Of a stretch of 64,000 nt of DNA, positions 9,758 through 18,970 are shown one piece after another. Source of the stretch: Calothrix parasitica NIES-267 (GTDB lineage Bacteria; Cyanobacteriota; Cyanobacteriia; Cyanobacteriales; Nostocaceae). Every line of letters begins with the position of its first letter. Positions within the stretch are counted from its first letter, which is position 1. The DNA is taken from assembly GCF_002368095.1 (NCBI RefSeq), contig NZ_AP018227.1:3131346-3195345 (forward strand). The letters run 5' to 3'. The notes beneath the pieces are model-generated. The model did not search any database. It had not been told where the DNA came from and saw only the letters and a program-made list of their open reading frames with translations. The translations under genes and the position numbers were made by a program.

Positions 9758-11293
9758 ATGGCAAAGCTTTTGCTCAACGTATTGAAGCTAAGTCCAGTTG
9801 TTTTAGCAGCTACATTTTTCGTTTCTAACGGTGCTTTCGCTTCTGAGAAAGTTACTTCTGTTGATGAGTTAGCTCAGGTAACTTCTGTAGATCAGTTATC
9901 TGACGTTCAGACTTCTCATTGGGCTTTCCAGTCTGTTAAGTCTTTAGTTGAGCGCTACAACTGTGTTGCTGGTTACCCCGACGGAACCTTTAGAGGTAAC
10001 CGTTCCATGAGCCGTTATGAGTTTGCTGCTCTATTAAACGGTTGCTTGGACCGCGTTGTTCAGTTGATTCCTTCGGGTCCTTCTGGTGGAACCGATATGG
10101 CTATGGTCAACAAGCTACGTGAAGAGTTTGCTGCTGAATTAGCTACTCTACGTGGTAAGGTTGACGGTTTAGATTACCGTGTTGGTGAGTTGGAAGGAGC
10201 TAATAAGTTCTCTACAACCGCTAAGTTGAAGGGTAAAGTTGAATTCATCACTGGTGGTGTTTTCGGTCCTAACGATAGAATTGGTAGTGCTGCTGGTTCT
10301 GATGACTTTGAAGACCAAATCACCTTCGGTCAACGTACTCGCTTAGACATTACCAGTAGTTTCACCGGTAAGGACAAGTTGCGCGTTCGTTTACACCAAC
10401 GCAATAACGACTCTTTCGGTAGCAACCGTACTGGTACCAACATGAGCCGTATCGATGTTCAAGGTGACAGCGGTAGTGTTGAAGTTGAAAAGTTAAACTA
10501 CAACTTCAAGCCTTCCAAGAACATCAACGCTAGCGTGTGGGCTTTGGGCGCTGGAATGGATGACTTCTTAGATGCTGACAAAGCTAAGGTTCAAACCACT
10601 CGCTTTGCTAAGCGTAATCCTTTAACTCACCGCTCCAACTCTGAAGACCAAGGTGCTGGTGCTACCATCAAGTTCAACAAAAACGTTAACTTGCAAGTTG
10701 GTTACACCACTGTAGATGGTAATCAAGCTGGTACTGGAAACGGTATCGGTGGTAGTTACGACATCGGTACACAGCTTAACTTAAAAGCTGGTGGCTTCAA
10801 GATTGGTGCTACCTACGTTCACTCTGAAGGAAGCAACGGAACCGACTTCTCTCATAAGACCGGTTCTACAAACGCTAGTTTCTTCGGTGGTGGAAATGGT
10901 GTAAGTTCCGATTCATTCGGTATCCAAGCTTCTACCAAGTTGGGTAAAAAGACTAAAGTTGGTGGCTGGTATGGTTTAACCAACGTTGATGAAGACGTAA
11001 CTGGTAACGATGCTACCTTGCAAAACTGGGCAGTATTCGCTTCCATTAAGGACTTCGCTAAGAAGGGTAACGTATTAGGTATGACCTTCGGTATGCCTCC
11101 TAAAGTTACTAGCGCTAACGGTACTGCTACTGAGGATGCAGATACTTCCTACTTGTTGGATGTAACTTACAGACATAAAGTTACCGACAGATTGAGCTTA
11201 CAGCCTGGATTCTTCGCTGTATTCAATCCTAACCACGACAACGACAACGGCACTATTTACGGTGCAGTTCTAAACACAACCTTCAAGTTCTAA
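9758..11293 (+). CDS. SLH-domain outer-membrane porin (iron uptake porin/OprB-like)
   Basis: Outer-membrane beta-barrel channel typical of cyanobacteria. I start it at the ATG at 9758, which has a GAGGAG ribosome site 11 bases upstream and opens a proper signal peptide (MAKLLLNVLKLSP... cleaved near GAFA-SEK). An upstream in-frame start at 9695 would add 21 charged residues ahead of the signal and is rejected. The mature protein begins with one SLH domain (about residues 45-95, HWAFQSVKSLVERYNC and GYPDGTFRGNR) that binds the cell wall. A short coiled coil follows (about 105-145), then a Gly/Asn-rich barrel ending in aromatic Phe (TFKF). Codon use is strongly biased, suggesting high expression. 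Iron or inorganic-ion transport is the family label; the solute is not readable here. Confidence 0.88.
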   Translation: MAKLLLNVLKLSPVVLAATFFVSNGAFASEKVTSVDELAQVTSVDQLSDVQTSHWAFQSVKSLVERYNCVAGYPDGTFRGNRSMSRYEFAALLNGCLDRVVQLIPSGPSGGTDMAMVNKLREEFAAELATLRGKVDGLDYRVGELEGANKFSTTAKLKGKVEFITGGVFGPNDRIGSAAGSDDFEDQITFGQRTRLDITSSFTGKDKLRVRLHQRNNDSFGSNRTGTNMSRIDVQGDSGSVEVEKLNYNFKPSKNINASVWALGAGMDDFLDADKAKVQTTRFAKRNPLTHRSNSEDQGAGATIKFNKNVNLQVGYTTVDGNQAGTGNGIGGSYDIGTQLNLKAGGFKIGATYVHSEGSNGTDFSHKTGSTNASFFGGGNGVSSDSFGIQASTKLGKKTKVGGWYGLTNVDEDVTGNDATLQNWAVFASIKDFAKKGNVLGMTFGMPPKVTSANGTATEDADTSYLLDVTYRHKVTDRLSLQPGFFAVFNPNHDNDNGTIYGAVLNTTFKF

Positions 11294-11308
11294 TTAAAGT
11301 TGTCTAAC

Positions 11309-11335
11309 TAGAGGTGCGGCACTGCTGTGCCTCTA
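11309..11335 (+). terminator. Hairpin just after the porin stop
   Basis: TAGAGGTGCGGC-ACT-GCTGTGCCTCTA folds as a 12-bp stem (three G-U pairs) starting 16 bp after the stop. It lacks a long T run, so it may be an mRNA 3'-end stabiliser or a weak terminator. Confidence 0.55.
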
Positions 11336-11804
11336 TCTAATGACAATGAACAGATTGAAATCGAGAGATAGGTGCAATCCAAATATTCCCAGGAAGAACT
11401 CTTCATTTTGGATTTTAGATTTTAGATTTTAGATGTTAACAGTGTATGCATTTATTTTGGATTGTCTGTTATCAAATTAGAGACTGATTAGTGAAGGAAT
11501 TATTTGTAGTAAATTGCAAATTGCTTTCCGAAGCTAAAGTCTAAAATCCATTCAATTAATTATTCAAGCTCAGTTTAATCTGCAAAATTTACCTTAACTC
11601 TTAAATAGTGCAATACAAGTTATCTCTTGAACGCTGGTTTTTATTCCGCGACGAAAGTAGATGTATTGTTTTGAAAAGTTACTTCCAATTTTTAATCAAG
11701 GTTAGATTTTTTTACAGTCTTTGCTACTTCATTAGTAGTTACAGAAATAGGACACAAAATAGTTCGTTTCAACATGTGTCCAAATTTTCTTCTCACTCAC
11801 ACGG

Positions 11805-11850
11805 TAAAGGCATAATGGATATTCAAAATCCACATATTATGCCTTTTTTC
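11805..11850 (+). terminator. Strong rho-independent terminator with no assigned gene
   Basis: AAGGCATAAT...ATTATGCCTT (10-bp outer stem) with an inner GGAT/ATCC pair is followed by TTTTTTC. No convincing plus-strand gene lies between the porin hairpin and this site, so it may end an untranslated RNA or be the distal porin terminator. Confidence 0.75.
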
Positions 11851-12007
11851 TTGTTAATAATTATTTGGTGAAAGGAAATTAGATATGATTGGTGCAGGCT
11901 GGGAGGAGGAAGAGGGGGTAGAAAAAAATTATTTCTACTTAGAGGATGTTTTAAAAGTATCTGGCGGTTAAAACTGCTACTACATAGGCAAAGTCCACCT
12001 GCGTGGA

Positions 12008-12138
12008 CTAGTGGTCTGTTTCATTAATTCGGCTATGGTCGCGTTTTCTTTGGAAATGTCGGGAGACGTTATTTATAACGTCTCTACATTACGTCCGTAG
12101 AAAACAGAACTGTCAAAATTAATGAAAAGGACTACTAG
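12008..12138 (-). mobile_element. 131-bp MITE, copy A
   Basis: The ends are CTAGTGGTCTGTTTCATTAAT and (reverse complement of the other end) CTAGTAGTCCTTTTCATTAAT, about 23-bp imperfect inverted repeats. The core is a GGGAGACGTTATTTATAACGTCTC hairpin. A copy of identical length in the opposite orientation lies at 55705-55835. There is no coding capacity. The strand given is relative to that second copy. Confidence 0.8.
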
Positions 12139-12360
12139 TAGATTTATAACCTAGGTCGCCGGGTTTTTTCCCCAGGTTCGCAGTAAGCGATTTATCCCTC
12201 TTGATAAGGACTAAAGTCATTACTAAAAACCCATCAGCACTAATGCGGTTGACCAATAAATAGTACACCAACCATATTAATCTTACGAAGGGTCTGTGGT
12301 TTTGCAGTGACTCACCTGTGGATGCCTTATTTTTGGCGCTTAAGCGCAACTACGAACCCT
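12139..12360. other. Unexplained non-repetitive block
   Basis: About 220 bp of higher-complexity sequence with a GGCGCTTAAGCGC palindrome-like segment near 12337. A 76-codon minus-strand frame spans it but begins and ends without signals and resembles no family I know. Possibly an RNA gene or a decayed gene. Confidence 0.25.
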
Positions 12361-12366
12361 AAATAT

Positions 12367-12413
12367 AAAAAAAAAGATGTTTCTCGGACGATTAAACCGT
12401 CTACAGAAACATC
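12367..12413 (-). terminator. Rho-independent terminator for the GH65/beta-PGM gene
   Basis: Read on the minus strand, GATGTTTCT (12413-12405) pairs with AGAAACATC (12384-12376) around a partly paired inner segment, followed by nine T residues. It lies 174 bp after the stop of the minus-strand phosphorylase gene. Confidence 0.85.
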
Positions 12414-12586
12414 CACAAATTCCAATAATGTGATAAGCAAAGTCTAACTAATAGTCCTTGGACTTGCAATGTGTTTAATCAAACAAAAGTAAAAACAAAA
12501 AAATAATAGGTAATAGGTAGAAAGAAAAGTTTAACTACCCATTACCCATTACCCATCACCCATTACCAATTACCCATTACCAATTA

Positions 12587-15565
12587 TCAAATTTTCGCTT
12601 TTATTTGCTCGATTTGCTGATTGTAATTAGCTAGGTGGTGTTGCAAGTCTTTCCAAGTTGTAGCTTCTAAACTAGGTAATACGATGTGGGCTTTACCGAC
12701 TCGCTCTTTGGGTCCTAGTCCTACTACTTTCATTCCTGCTGCTAGTCCTGCTTGTATTCCTGCTGTTGCGTCTTCTACGACGATGCAGTTTTGTGGGGAT
12801 ACTCCCAATTGCTCGGCTGCGAACAGGAACAAATCTGGTGCTGGTTTGGATTTCTCTACACTATACCCGTCGGCGATCGCCATAAATTTGTTTGCGATTC
12901 CTAAGCGTTCGATGACGGTACGAGCGTTTTTACTAGCGGAACCCAAAGCTATTTTAATTCCTGCTGCTTGCAGTTGTTCTAATAAGTCAGCGACTCCAGG
13001 AAGCAAATCTTTTTCGGTGATGCTTTGCATCATTTCTACGTAATATCTATTTTTACGCTCCATCATGTCCTGAATCTGTTCTTCAGTAGCAGGACGACCG
13101 TTCAAGATTCCCATCAAGGATTCTCTTCGGGGAACACCTCGTAATTGTTCATTAGCTTCTCTATCGAAGGGAATTCCTTCTTCGTCAGCTAGTTTCTTCC
13201 AAGCTTGATAATGGAATTCGGAAGTATCGGTGATTACTCCGTCTAGGTCGAAGATAATTCCCTCGATGGAAGTAGAAGAATCAGCAGCAGAAGTTTGAGA
13301 AGAAGTAGAAATTACAGGAGTGGAAGCAGCGGGGATAACTTCAATTTCTTGATTGTCATCCGTTTGAGAAGCACGTAAATCAACTTGATACCATTGATTC
13401 TGCCATTGCAAGCGGAATTTTAGACGCTTCCAGTGTGAGGGAAGATTGGGACGAGCGGTAATAATTCCATTTTCTGAAATTCTAATTCCCGCGAATCCAA
13501 AGACTACAGCTTGCCATACTCCACCAGAACTTGCTGCGTGAATTCCCTGATTTGCGTTGCTGCGAACGTTATCTAAATCTACTAGTGCAGCACGCATAAA
13601 GTGAGTGTATGCTTCTTCTGGCTGATTGAGGTCGCAAGCAATAATGGCATTGATTGCGGGGCCTAACGATGAACCATAAACGTGGTCGGTGCGGGGCGTA
13701 TAATAATCCCAATTCGCGACAATGGTTTCTAAATCGAAACGGTCGCGCATCATGTAAAACAGCATCAGTACATCTGGCTGTTTAAGAATCTGTCTGGCTT
13801 GAGTTTCTTCAACTCCCAGAATACCCTGCATTGATTTACAACGGGGTTCGTAATCGTCGAAGTTGACGGATTCTAAATCGTAGAATCCATCAAATTGCTC
13901 GATTAAACCGGTCTCCGAATCTTGATTTAAGTAAATATTGTCAGCAATAAAAGCAAAGTTTTCTAACTTCTGTGGATTTATATTTAGCTTCACTGCTAAC
14001 TGTGTTGCTTTTTCAGGATAATTATTGGTCAACCATGCCCATAATTTACTTACAGTATTTAAATGCCACTGCACCATGACATTAGTAAAGGCATTGTTAT
14101 CAACCTGCTCGTGATTTTCATCGGGGCCGATAACGTTAAGAATGTCATAACTCTGACGCTGTTCGTTCCAGGAAACGCGACTTTCCCAGAAGGTAGCAGT
14201 ATCTAAAATCATTTCTGCGCCATAATCGCACATCCATTGATTATCGCCGGTATTCTTCCAATAGTTCCAGCTAGCGTAAGCAATATCTGCATTAATGTGA
14301 ATTTCCAGATCCCCGCACCAAATGCGAACTAATTTTCCATTGGGGTCGGGAACCCATTTAGGAGTTACTTCGTCCCCGGTGGTGGCGCTTTCCCAGGCAA
14401 ACATTGCTCCTTTGTACCCTAAATTTTCAGCCTTACGTCTTGCTCCCGGTAGGGTGTGATAGCGGTAGTTCAATAGATTGCGAGCTAATGCTGGTTGAGT
14501 AAAAGTGAGTAAGGGAAGGATAAAGATTTCTGTATCCCAAAAGATATGTCCGCGATACTCAAAGCCAGAAAGAGTTTTGGGAGGAATGCTGACTTTATCG
14601 TCGTTACGCGGTGTCGCAGCTAAGATTTGAAAGATATTGTAACGAACGCTTTGCTGGGCTTTTTCATCACCTTCAATAATCACATCACTATCAAGCCATA
14701 CCCGTTCCCATGCTGCAATGTGAGTTGCCAACAAAGTGCTGTAGCTGGGTGCTTCCACCAAGTCAATTAAAGCGATTTCTGCGGGAGTTGATGTTTCTCG
14801 TGAAGTGTAAATAGTGACTATCTTTTCAACTCTAACGGTTTCTCCGGGTTTGATTTCAAAGCTTTTAGTTAGTTCGGAACCACATTCAAATTCACGAGCA
14901 AAGTTATCAGCTTCGTTTTCTATCACCAACTTTGCAGCCATGCTCAACTCAATTTGAGAGTGCAAAGTTTTACCGTGAAGCCAAATTATTTTATCAGTAC
15001 CACCTTCTTTAACAGTCTCCCAATGCTCGATTCCTAGAGTATGGGGTTCAGCCTGAAAACCAGCGGTGACTTCAACTTCACCCGTATAATCTAAAGAAGT
15101 AACTTCGCAATGAATCGCCACAAAATGCTGGTTCGCTAAAGATACAAACCGTTCAAAATGAAACTCTAAAGTATGTCCTGACGGAGATTTCCAACGGACA
15201 TCGCGGCTTAAAATACCCAAACGCATGTCTAATTGACGCTTGTATTCGAGTATCTCACCGCTATCCATCCGAAAAGTTTCTCCAGCCACCTTGATAGTCA
15301 AAGGTAACCAATTCGGACAATTGACGATTTCCGTCCCAGCGATAGCGACATCATCGTAAACCCCATTAACAATGGTTCCCGAATGCTCGTGGGTATATCC
15401 TTCCTCAAAACTACCCCGCACTCCCAAATAACCATTAGCAAGAGTAAAAACTGTTTCTTTATGATGTAACTCGTTGCGATTAAAGCTTGTTTCTATAACT
15501 TTCCAGCCTTTTTCATCATTTAGCTGTTGGGATTGTTGGGAATTATTAATTGATAAACTTAACAT
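12587..15565 (-). CDS. GH65 disaccharide phosphorylase fused to beta-phosphoglucomutase
   Basis: Bifunctional enzyme of 992 aa. Residues about 15-755 form a glycoside hydrolase family 65 phosphorylase, which cleaves an alpha-disaccharide (maltose, trehalose or kojibiose type) with phosphate to glucose plus beta-glucose 1-phosphate. The catalytic acid is E483 in IGPDENHEQ, close to its position in the characterised lactobacillal maltose phosphorylase. Residues about 768-985 are a HAD-family beta-phosphoglucomutase, with nucleophile and acid-base residues D773 and D775 (FDLDGV), GSASKN, KSKPAPD and VVEDATAGI motifs; it would turn beta-glucose 1-phosphate into glucose 6-phosphate. A Ser/Thr/Ala linker (about 745-766) joins them. 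The fusion channels storage or osmolyte sugar into glycolysis. The disaccharide cannot be decided by reading. Minus strand, monocistronic, with its own terminator. Confidence 0.9.
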   Translation of the reverse strand: MLSLSINNSQQSQQLNDEKGWKVIETSFNRNELHHKETVFTLANGYLGVRGSFEEGYTHEHSGTIVNGVYDDVAIAGTEIVNCPNWLPLTIKVAGETFRMDSGEILEYKRQLDMRLGILSRDVRWKSPSGHTLEFHFERFVSLANQHFVAIHCEVTSLDYTGEVEVTAGFQAEPHTLGIEHWETVKEGGTDKIIWLHGKTLHSQIELSMAAKLVIENEADNFAREFECGSELTKSFEIKPGETVRVEKIVTIYTSRETSTPAEIALIDLVEAPSYSTLLATHIAAWERVWLDSDVIIEGDEKAQQSVRYNIFQILAATPRNDDKVSIPPKTLSGFEYRGHIFWDTEIFILPLLTFTQPALARNLLNYRYHTLPGARRKAENLGYKGAMFAWESATTGDEVTPKWVPDPNGKLVRIWCGDLEIHINADIAYASWNYWKNTGDNQWMCDYGAEMILDTATFWESRVSWNEQRQSYDILNVIGPDENHEQVDNNAFTNVMVQWHLNTVSKLWAWLTNNYPEKATQLAVKLNINPQKLENFAFIADNIYLNQDSETGLIEQFDGFYDLESVNFDDYEPRCKSMQGILGVEETQARQILKQPDVLMLFYMMRDRFDLETIVANWDYYTPRTDHVYGSSLGPAINAIIACDLNQPEEAYTHFMRAALVDLDNVRSNANQGIHAASSGGVWQAVVFGFAGIRISENGIITARPNLPSHWKRLKFRLQWQNQWYQVDLRASQTDDNQEIEVIPAASTPVISTSSQTSAADSSTSIEGIIFDLDGVITDTSEFHYQAWKKLADEEGIPFDREANEQLRGVPRRESLMGILNGRPATEEQIQDMMERKNRYYVEMMQSITEKDLLPGVADLLEQLQAAGIKIALGSASKNARTVIERLGIANKFMAIADGYSVEKSKPAPDLFLFAAEQLGVSPQNCIVVEDATAGIQAGLAAGMKVVGLGPKERVGKAHIVLPSLEATTWKDLQHHLANYNQQIEQIKAKI

Positions 15566-16385
15566 TATTTATATAACCTCGCTGCCTTTTGTACTGTGAT
15601 GGGATGTGGTTGGATTACTTGGAAATATTTGCGACTGAAGCAGTTTTGGATTTTGGATTTAATACAATGCGGGATTTTTATTCTTTAGCTTCAACTAAGC
15701 CATAAATCTAAAACTGTAAATCCCCAGATTCTCGAGTCCCCAGATTTATCTATATCTATATCTATGGAGACAATCCAAAACCCACTGACGATTGATTCCC
15801 CGTATTTCGGTCGTCATTTCATTTGAACGCAGCAAAATGCTTAGAAGCGGCATTCAAGATAAAGCTTTTTCTTGGAAATTTCCTCTTGGGGGAAACCACG
15901 CCAGTTCCTACAACGGTCGTGTTCCTCCCTCCGGATATCTCCTTCGGAGACGCTACGAAGACCGCTAGTTTGGGGGACGGAAACCGACACCCCCAACTAA
16001 TCTCACCCTCCGGGTTCGTTAGTTGTTAATGGGGGAAACCCCCAAGACCACACTAACTCACCGCAACGGACTGGCTCCCCAAGACCGCAATTTCCGCTAA
16101 CAGCAATTCCCTCTATAGATAGATTTGCTTAAGAATTTGCCCTTTAACCAGGAAATGCAAGAAAAGATAATAATTGACACATATAGTAACAAAACGTACA
16201 AAACTACACGTTTTAGAAACAATCTGTCATATTTTTCCAGTATTCAGATTAAGTAACCGGATTTTTTCTCAGTAAGCCTTAAAGTATTTGTGAGCCATAC
16301 TTATGAGTACTTTTGGCTTTGTTCAATAAAAAACTTTATTTACTGACAAATACTATTTATCTATTGTCTATTAATTAGGAACAAA
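15566..16385. other. 820-bp intergenic region with repeat block
   Basis: A divergent promoter region lies between the phosphorylase and phosphodiester glycosidase genes. 15885-16095 holds the second copy of the dispersed block seen at 8.63 kb. 16130-16385 is AT-rich and should contain the glycosidase promoter; AGGA lies 5 bases before its ATG. No gene is supported. Confidence 0.6.
15885..16095. repeat. Dispersed repeat block (copy 2)
   Basis: Contains GGGGGAAACCACGCC, TTTGGGGGACGGAAACCGAC, CCCTCCGGGTTCGTTAGTTG and GGCTCCCCAAGACCGCA, matching 8.63-8.84 kb with an extra TCTCCTTCGGAGACGCTACG segment. A 68-codon frame here is an artefact. Confidence 0.7.
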
Positions 16386-17213
16386 ATGTATAAAGAAGTA
16401 ACCAAACTCCGAAAAATATGGACTCTAAGTATTGCGCTTAACTTGACCTTTACCTGTATGGGGTATCCAGCAAAAGCGATACCAGCCAACTGCGGCTTTC
16501 TACCAATATTAAAAGCCTCTGGAGTAAAAGTCTACTACAAAAATCAAAAAAGTAGTCAGAAAGAATTTGTTACTGAAATTCAAACAACCAGAGCGAAAAT
16601 AGAAAATTTAACTGGAACTATTTTCAAGGTACCTGCGAGTCGAGTAAGTAAAAAAACACTTTCTCAATTTTGGCGAGATGCTATTAGTAAGAATAAATCA
16701 AATAGACAAGCCAGAGTTGTAATCAACGGTACATTTTTTTCCACAAAACAAGACCCTACAGGAATTGCCTTTGGTTTGAAAGCCCGTGGTAATATCGTTA
16801 CCTACGGTTACGGCATCGCAAATGAATATCCGGGAGAGATTCGCACATTTTCGTTCAATCCTCAAGCTGGTTTCGCCAGCATCCAATCTTATTCTACAGA
16901 ATGGTTTCGGCGTTTTCCGGAAGTTATTGGAGCGCTCGACCCAAAAGCCAATAAAGCAGCGACAAAATACTTACCTAGAACCTTCGTTGGGGTAAGAGAC
17001 GATAACGGCGATAATTTAAATGAAACAGTTATATTTTATTCGAGTAATTATGCTCGTCAAGTGGATGCTGAAAATGCGTTGCAGTGTTTTGGTGCTAATA
17101 ACAGCGCAATGTTGGATGGTGGTGGGAGTACCGGGATTATTATAGATGGGAAACCTTTGATAGATACTCCGAGAAAGATTCCTCATGCGATTGGGGTTTT
17201 TGAGGAGAGGTAG
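16386..17213 (+). CDS. Secreted phosphodiester glycosidase family protein (NAGPA-like)
   Basis: Exported protein of 275 aa. A signal peptide (about residues 1-33, hydrophobic core LSIALNLTFTCMGY, cleavage near AKA) precedes a NAGPA/DUF2233-type domain. The family hallmarks are a VVINGTFFS strand-turn near residue 112 and MLDGGGSTGIIIDGK near 240. Characterised relatives remove a GlcNAc cap from a phosphodiester; bacterial members probably act on phosphodiester-linked sugars of wall or capsular polymers, but the substrate here is unknown. It starts at an ATG with AGGA five bases upstream. Single gene, followed by GGGGAGAT octamers. Confidence 0.8.
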   Translation: MYKEVTKLRKIWTLSIALNLTFTCMGYPAKAIPANCGFLPILKASGVKVYYKNQKSSQKEFVTEIQTTRAKIENLTGTIFKVPASRVSKKTLSQFWRDAISKNKSNRQARVVINGTFFSTKQDPTGIAFGLKARGNIVTYGYGIANEYPGEIRTFSFNPQAGFASIQSYSTEWFRRFPEVIGALDPKANKAATKYLPRTFVGVRDDNGDNLNETVIFYSSNYARQVDAENALQCFGANNSAMLDGGGSTGIIIDGKPLIDTPRKIPHAIGVFEER

Positions 17214-17386
17214 GGAATGGGGAGACAAGGGGATGGGGAGATAGGGGGATGGGGAGAAATGAAATTTTTGTAGGGTGCTGTGACGGTTACGATAACTTTT
17301 CGGTGTAACCAGATTATTTGAAATTACCGTCACGCACCAATTGACTTAATCGCTCTCACTCTGTAAGAGTGGAGCTACTACTACAA

Positions 17387-17404
17387 AGCCCACCTGCGTG
17401 GGCT
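17387..17404. terminator. Hairpin AGCCCAC-CTGC-GTGGGCT
   Basis: A perfect 7-bp stem with a tetraloop, followed on the plus strand by TAATTTT. It lies between convergent genes and could serve either. A sister copy (GTCCACCTGCGTGGAC) is near 11990, next to a similar CTACTACA flank, so it is also a dispersed repeat. Confidence 0.5.
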
Positions 17405-17437
17405 AATTTTGGTTGATTTTTATCTAAACTAAAGTAA

Positions 17438-17716
17438 TTATTCATCCTTGTTTTCATCATCTGAATATTTACTCGCATCTTTGGTAACTTTAAAAGTTAG
17501 TAAAACTATTCCGTTGATAATTCCTTGTGCTGCTTCAACTTTTTCTACTGGCACCTTTCCTGAATAGATTAATAGGACACTAGCGAAAGTAGTGATGATG
17601 CTTAGCTTAAGTAAATTGAATTTTAAATTGAAAATTGCACGCGCTTGTTGAAGATTTTCTTGATAGATACTGTTAGATTCTTGATTTTGTTTTGCGATTT
17701 TATTTTGATTTTTCAT
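17438..17716 (-). CDS. Small membrane protein resembling the cyanobacterial TRADD-N-associated two-helix domain
   Basis: 92-aa protein. The N-terminal 28 residues are polar (possible short coiled coil, YQENLQQARAIF). Two hydrophobic segments follow (about 34-53 and 60-80) joined by a GKVPVEK turn, then an acidic tail (KDASKYSDDENKDE). The order A-R-x-x-F...SGKVP...AAQGII...KDA matches what I recall of the CyanoTRADDas_TM domain, normally the membrane module of larger signalling or conflict proteins. Here it stands alone. It is divergent from the HTH-STAND ATPase, with 168 bp between the starts. I infer a membrane partner role in a putative immunity or cell-death module; there is no direct evidence. 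A plain hypothetical membrane protein is the alternative. Confidence 0.55.
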   Translation of the reverse strand: MKNQNKIAKQNQESNSIYQENLQQARAIFNLKFNLLKLSIITTFASVLLIYSGKVPVEKVEAAQGIINGIVLLTFKVTKDASKYSDDENKDE

Positions 17717-17884
17717 ATCCCTTACCTGTGGAATTAATCTGATAATTTGATTAAATTCCCTCAGCAGTTGAGATAAAGGTTGAGCAGTAGTTGAGTTACG
17801 GACAACTTGTAGGTGATTTTGGGTGAGTTATTTGTGCTGGTATCAAAAATAGGTAAAATCTAAACAGTTTTTCGTTTGACAAGA

Positions 17885-18970
17885 ATGACGCGATCGCAAA
17901 AAGTATCTCCTGAATATCTGCCAAAAATAAATTCTGCATTGAAGCGTAATGGCTATCCCAGTAAGTCAAAATTTGCCGAACACGTAACACCATCATTATC
18001 TACGGTGAAAAACTTCTTCGCTGGGAAGCCGGTTGATTTTGAGAATTTCGTCGAAATTTGCGAAAAACTAAGCTTAAACTGGCAAGAAATATCAGATAAA
18101 GAAACATTACCAGCGAATACCAACTCACCCATCGAGGAAATATCACCCTTCATAACAGGTTCCCCCATTAAACATCCGAGCAGATTTTTTGGACGACAAA
18201 AGGAACTCAAACGCTTATTTCAGATACTCAAACGTCATCCCTTACAAAACGCTGCAATTATCGGAAAACCACGCATCGGTAAAACATCTTTGCTGCATTA
18301 TTTGAAAAATATTACCGTTACACCCAAAGAAGAATTACGACAGCAACAAAAATCCGATTGGCTAAAACAACCAGAAATTTACAAGTGGATATTTGTAGAT
18401 TTTCAAGATTCGCGGATGGCTAGTAGGGAAAATTTGTTAAACCATATTTTAGAAAACTTAAACTTGAAAATACCTACACCATGCGACTTAGATAACTTTA
18501 TGGATGTAGTCAGCGATAACTTGCAAAACCCTACCGTTATCTTGCTCGATGAAATTGGTGTTGGTTTACAACGCTGCGAAGAATTAGATGATGAATTTTG
18601 GGAAAGCTTGCGTTCTTTAGCAACCAATCATACCGGGGGAAACCTTGCATTTATCTTAGCTACTCACGAATCACCAACTGAATTAGCAAGAAGCACCGGA
18701 CATAGTTCCCCGTTTTTTAATATTTTTGGTTATACAGCTTATTTAAAAGAATTTACAGAATTAGAAGCGCGGGAATTAATGGCGAATTCACCGATAGCTT
18801 TTGCTGAAGAAGATGTGGAATGGATTTTACAGGAAAGTCATTGTTTACCGCTTTTATTACAAATTCTGTGTAGCGAGAGATTGTTTAGTTTAGAAGAAGG
18901 GGATGATGCAGAGGAATGGAAAGAAGAAGCGTTGTTGCAGATGGAGCGGTTTATTCATTTGTTGGAATAG
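17885..18970 (+). CDS. HTH-STAND (AAA-type) ATPase
   Basis: 361-aa soluble protein. The N-terminus (about 8-70) looks like an XRE-like helix-turn-helix, as found at the start of cyanobacterial NACHT/STAND proteins (SKSKFAEHVTPSLSTVKNFF). A linker follows, then a P-loop ATPase opened by FFGRQKELKRL (about 101-111). Walker A is GKPRIGKT (127-134) and Walker B is VILLDEIG with D222/E223. A winged-helix-like C-terminus ends at about 355. No WD40 or TPR sensor follows, so it is a minimal STAND protein. I chose the ATG at 17885 over a TTG three codons earlier. Roles known for the class are signal-gated oligomerisation in regulation or defence; the target is unknown here. Confidence 0.75.
   Translation: MTRSQKVSPEYLPKINSALKRNGYPSKSKFAEHVTPSLSTVKNFFAGKPVDFENFVEICEKLSLNWQEISDKETLPANTNSPIEEISPFITGSPIKHPSRFFGRQKELKRLFQILKRHPLQNAAIIGKPRIGKTSLLHYLKNITVTPKEELRQQQKSDWLKQPEIYKWIFVDFQDSRMASRENLLNHILENLNLKIPTPCDLDNFMDVVSDNLQNPTVILLDEIGVGLQRCEELDDEFWESLRSLATNHTGGNLAFILATHESPTELARSTGHSSPFFNIFGYTAYLKEFTELEARELMANSPIAFAEEDVEWILQESHCLPLLLQILCSERLFSLEEGDDAEEWKEEALLQMERFIHLLE

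Larger units (their letters stand above)
11294..12586. other. 1.29-kb intergenic region between porin and phosphorylase genes
   Basis: Contents in order: porin hairpin (11309), AAATCTAAAATTTTAGATTTT-type repeat (about 11410-11435), orphan terminator (11805), a tiny possible ORF (11885-11971), a GTCCACCTGCGTGGAC hairpin (about 11990), a 131-bp MITE (12008), an unexplained block (12139-12360), the minus-strand terminator (12367-12413) and TTACCCA heptamers (12535-12590). Confidence 0.65.

Noticed and set aside
11608..11871. 87-codon plus-strand ORF
   Set aside because: It runs straight through a strong terminator stem and has no recognisable content.
12119..12349. 76-codon minus-strand ORF
   Set aside because: It starts beyond the neighbouring gene's terminator, lacks a ribosome site and resembles no family; the block is kept only as unexplained.
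15823..16029. 68-codon plus-strand ORF
   Set aside because: It is mostly the second copy of the repeat block.
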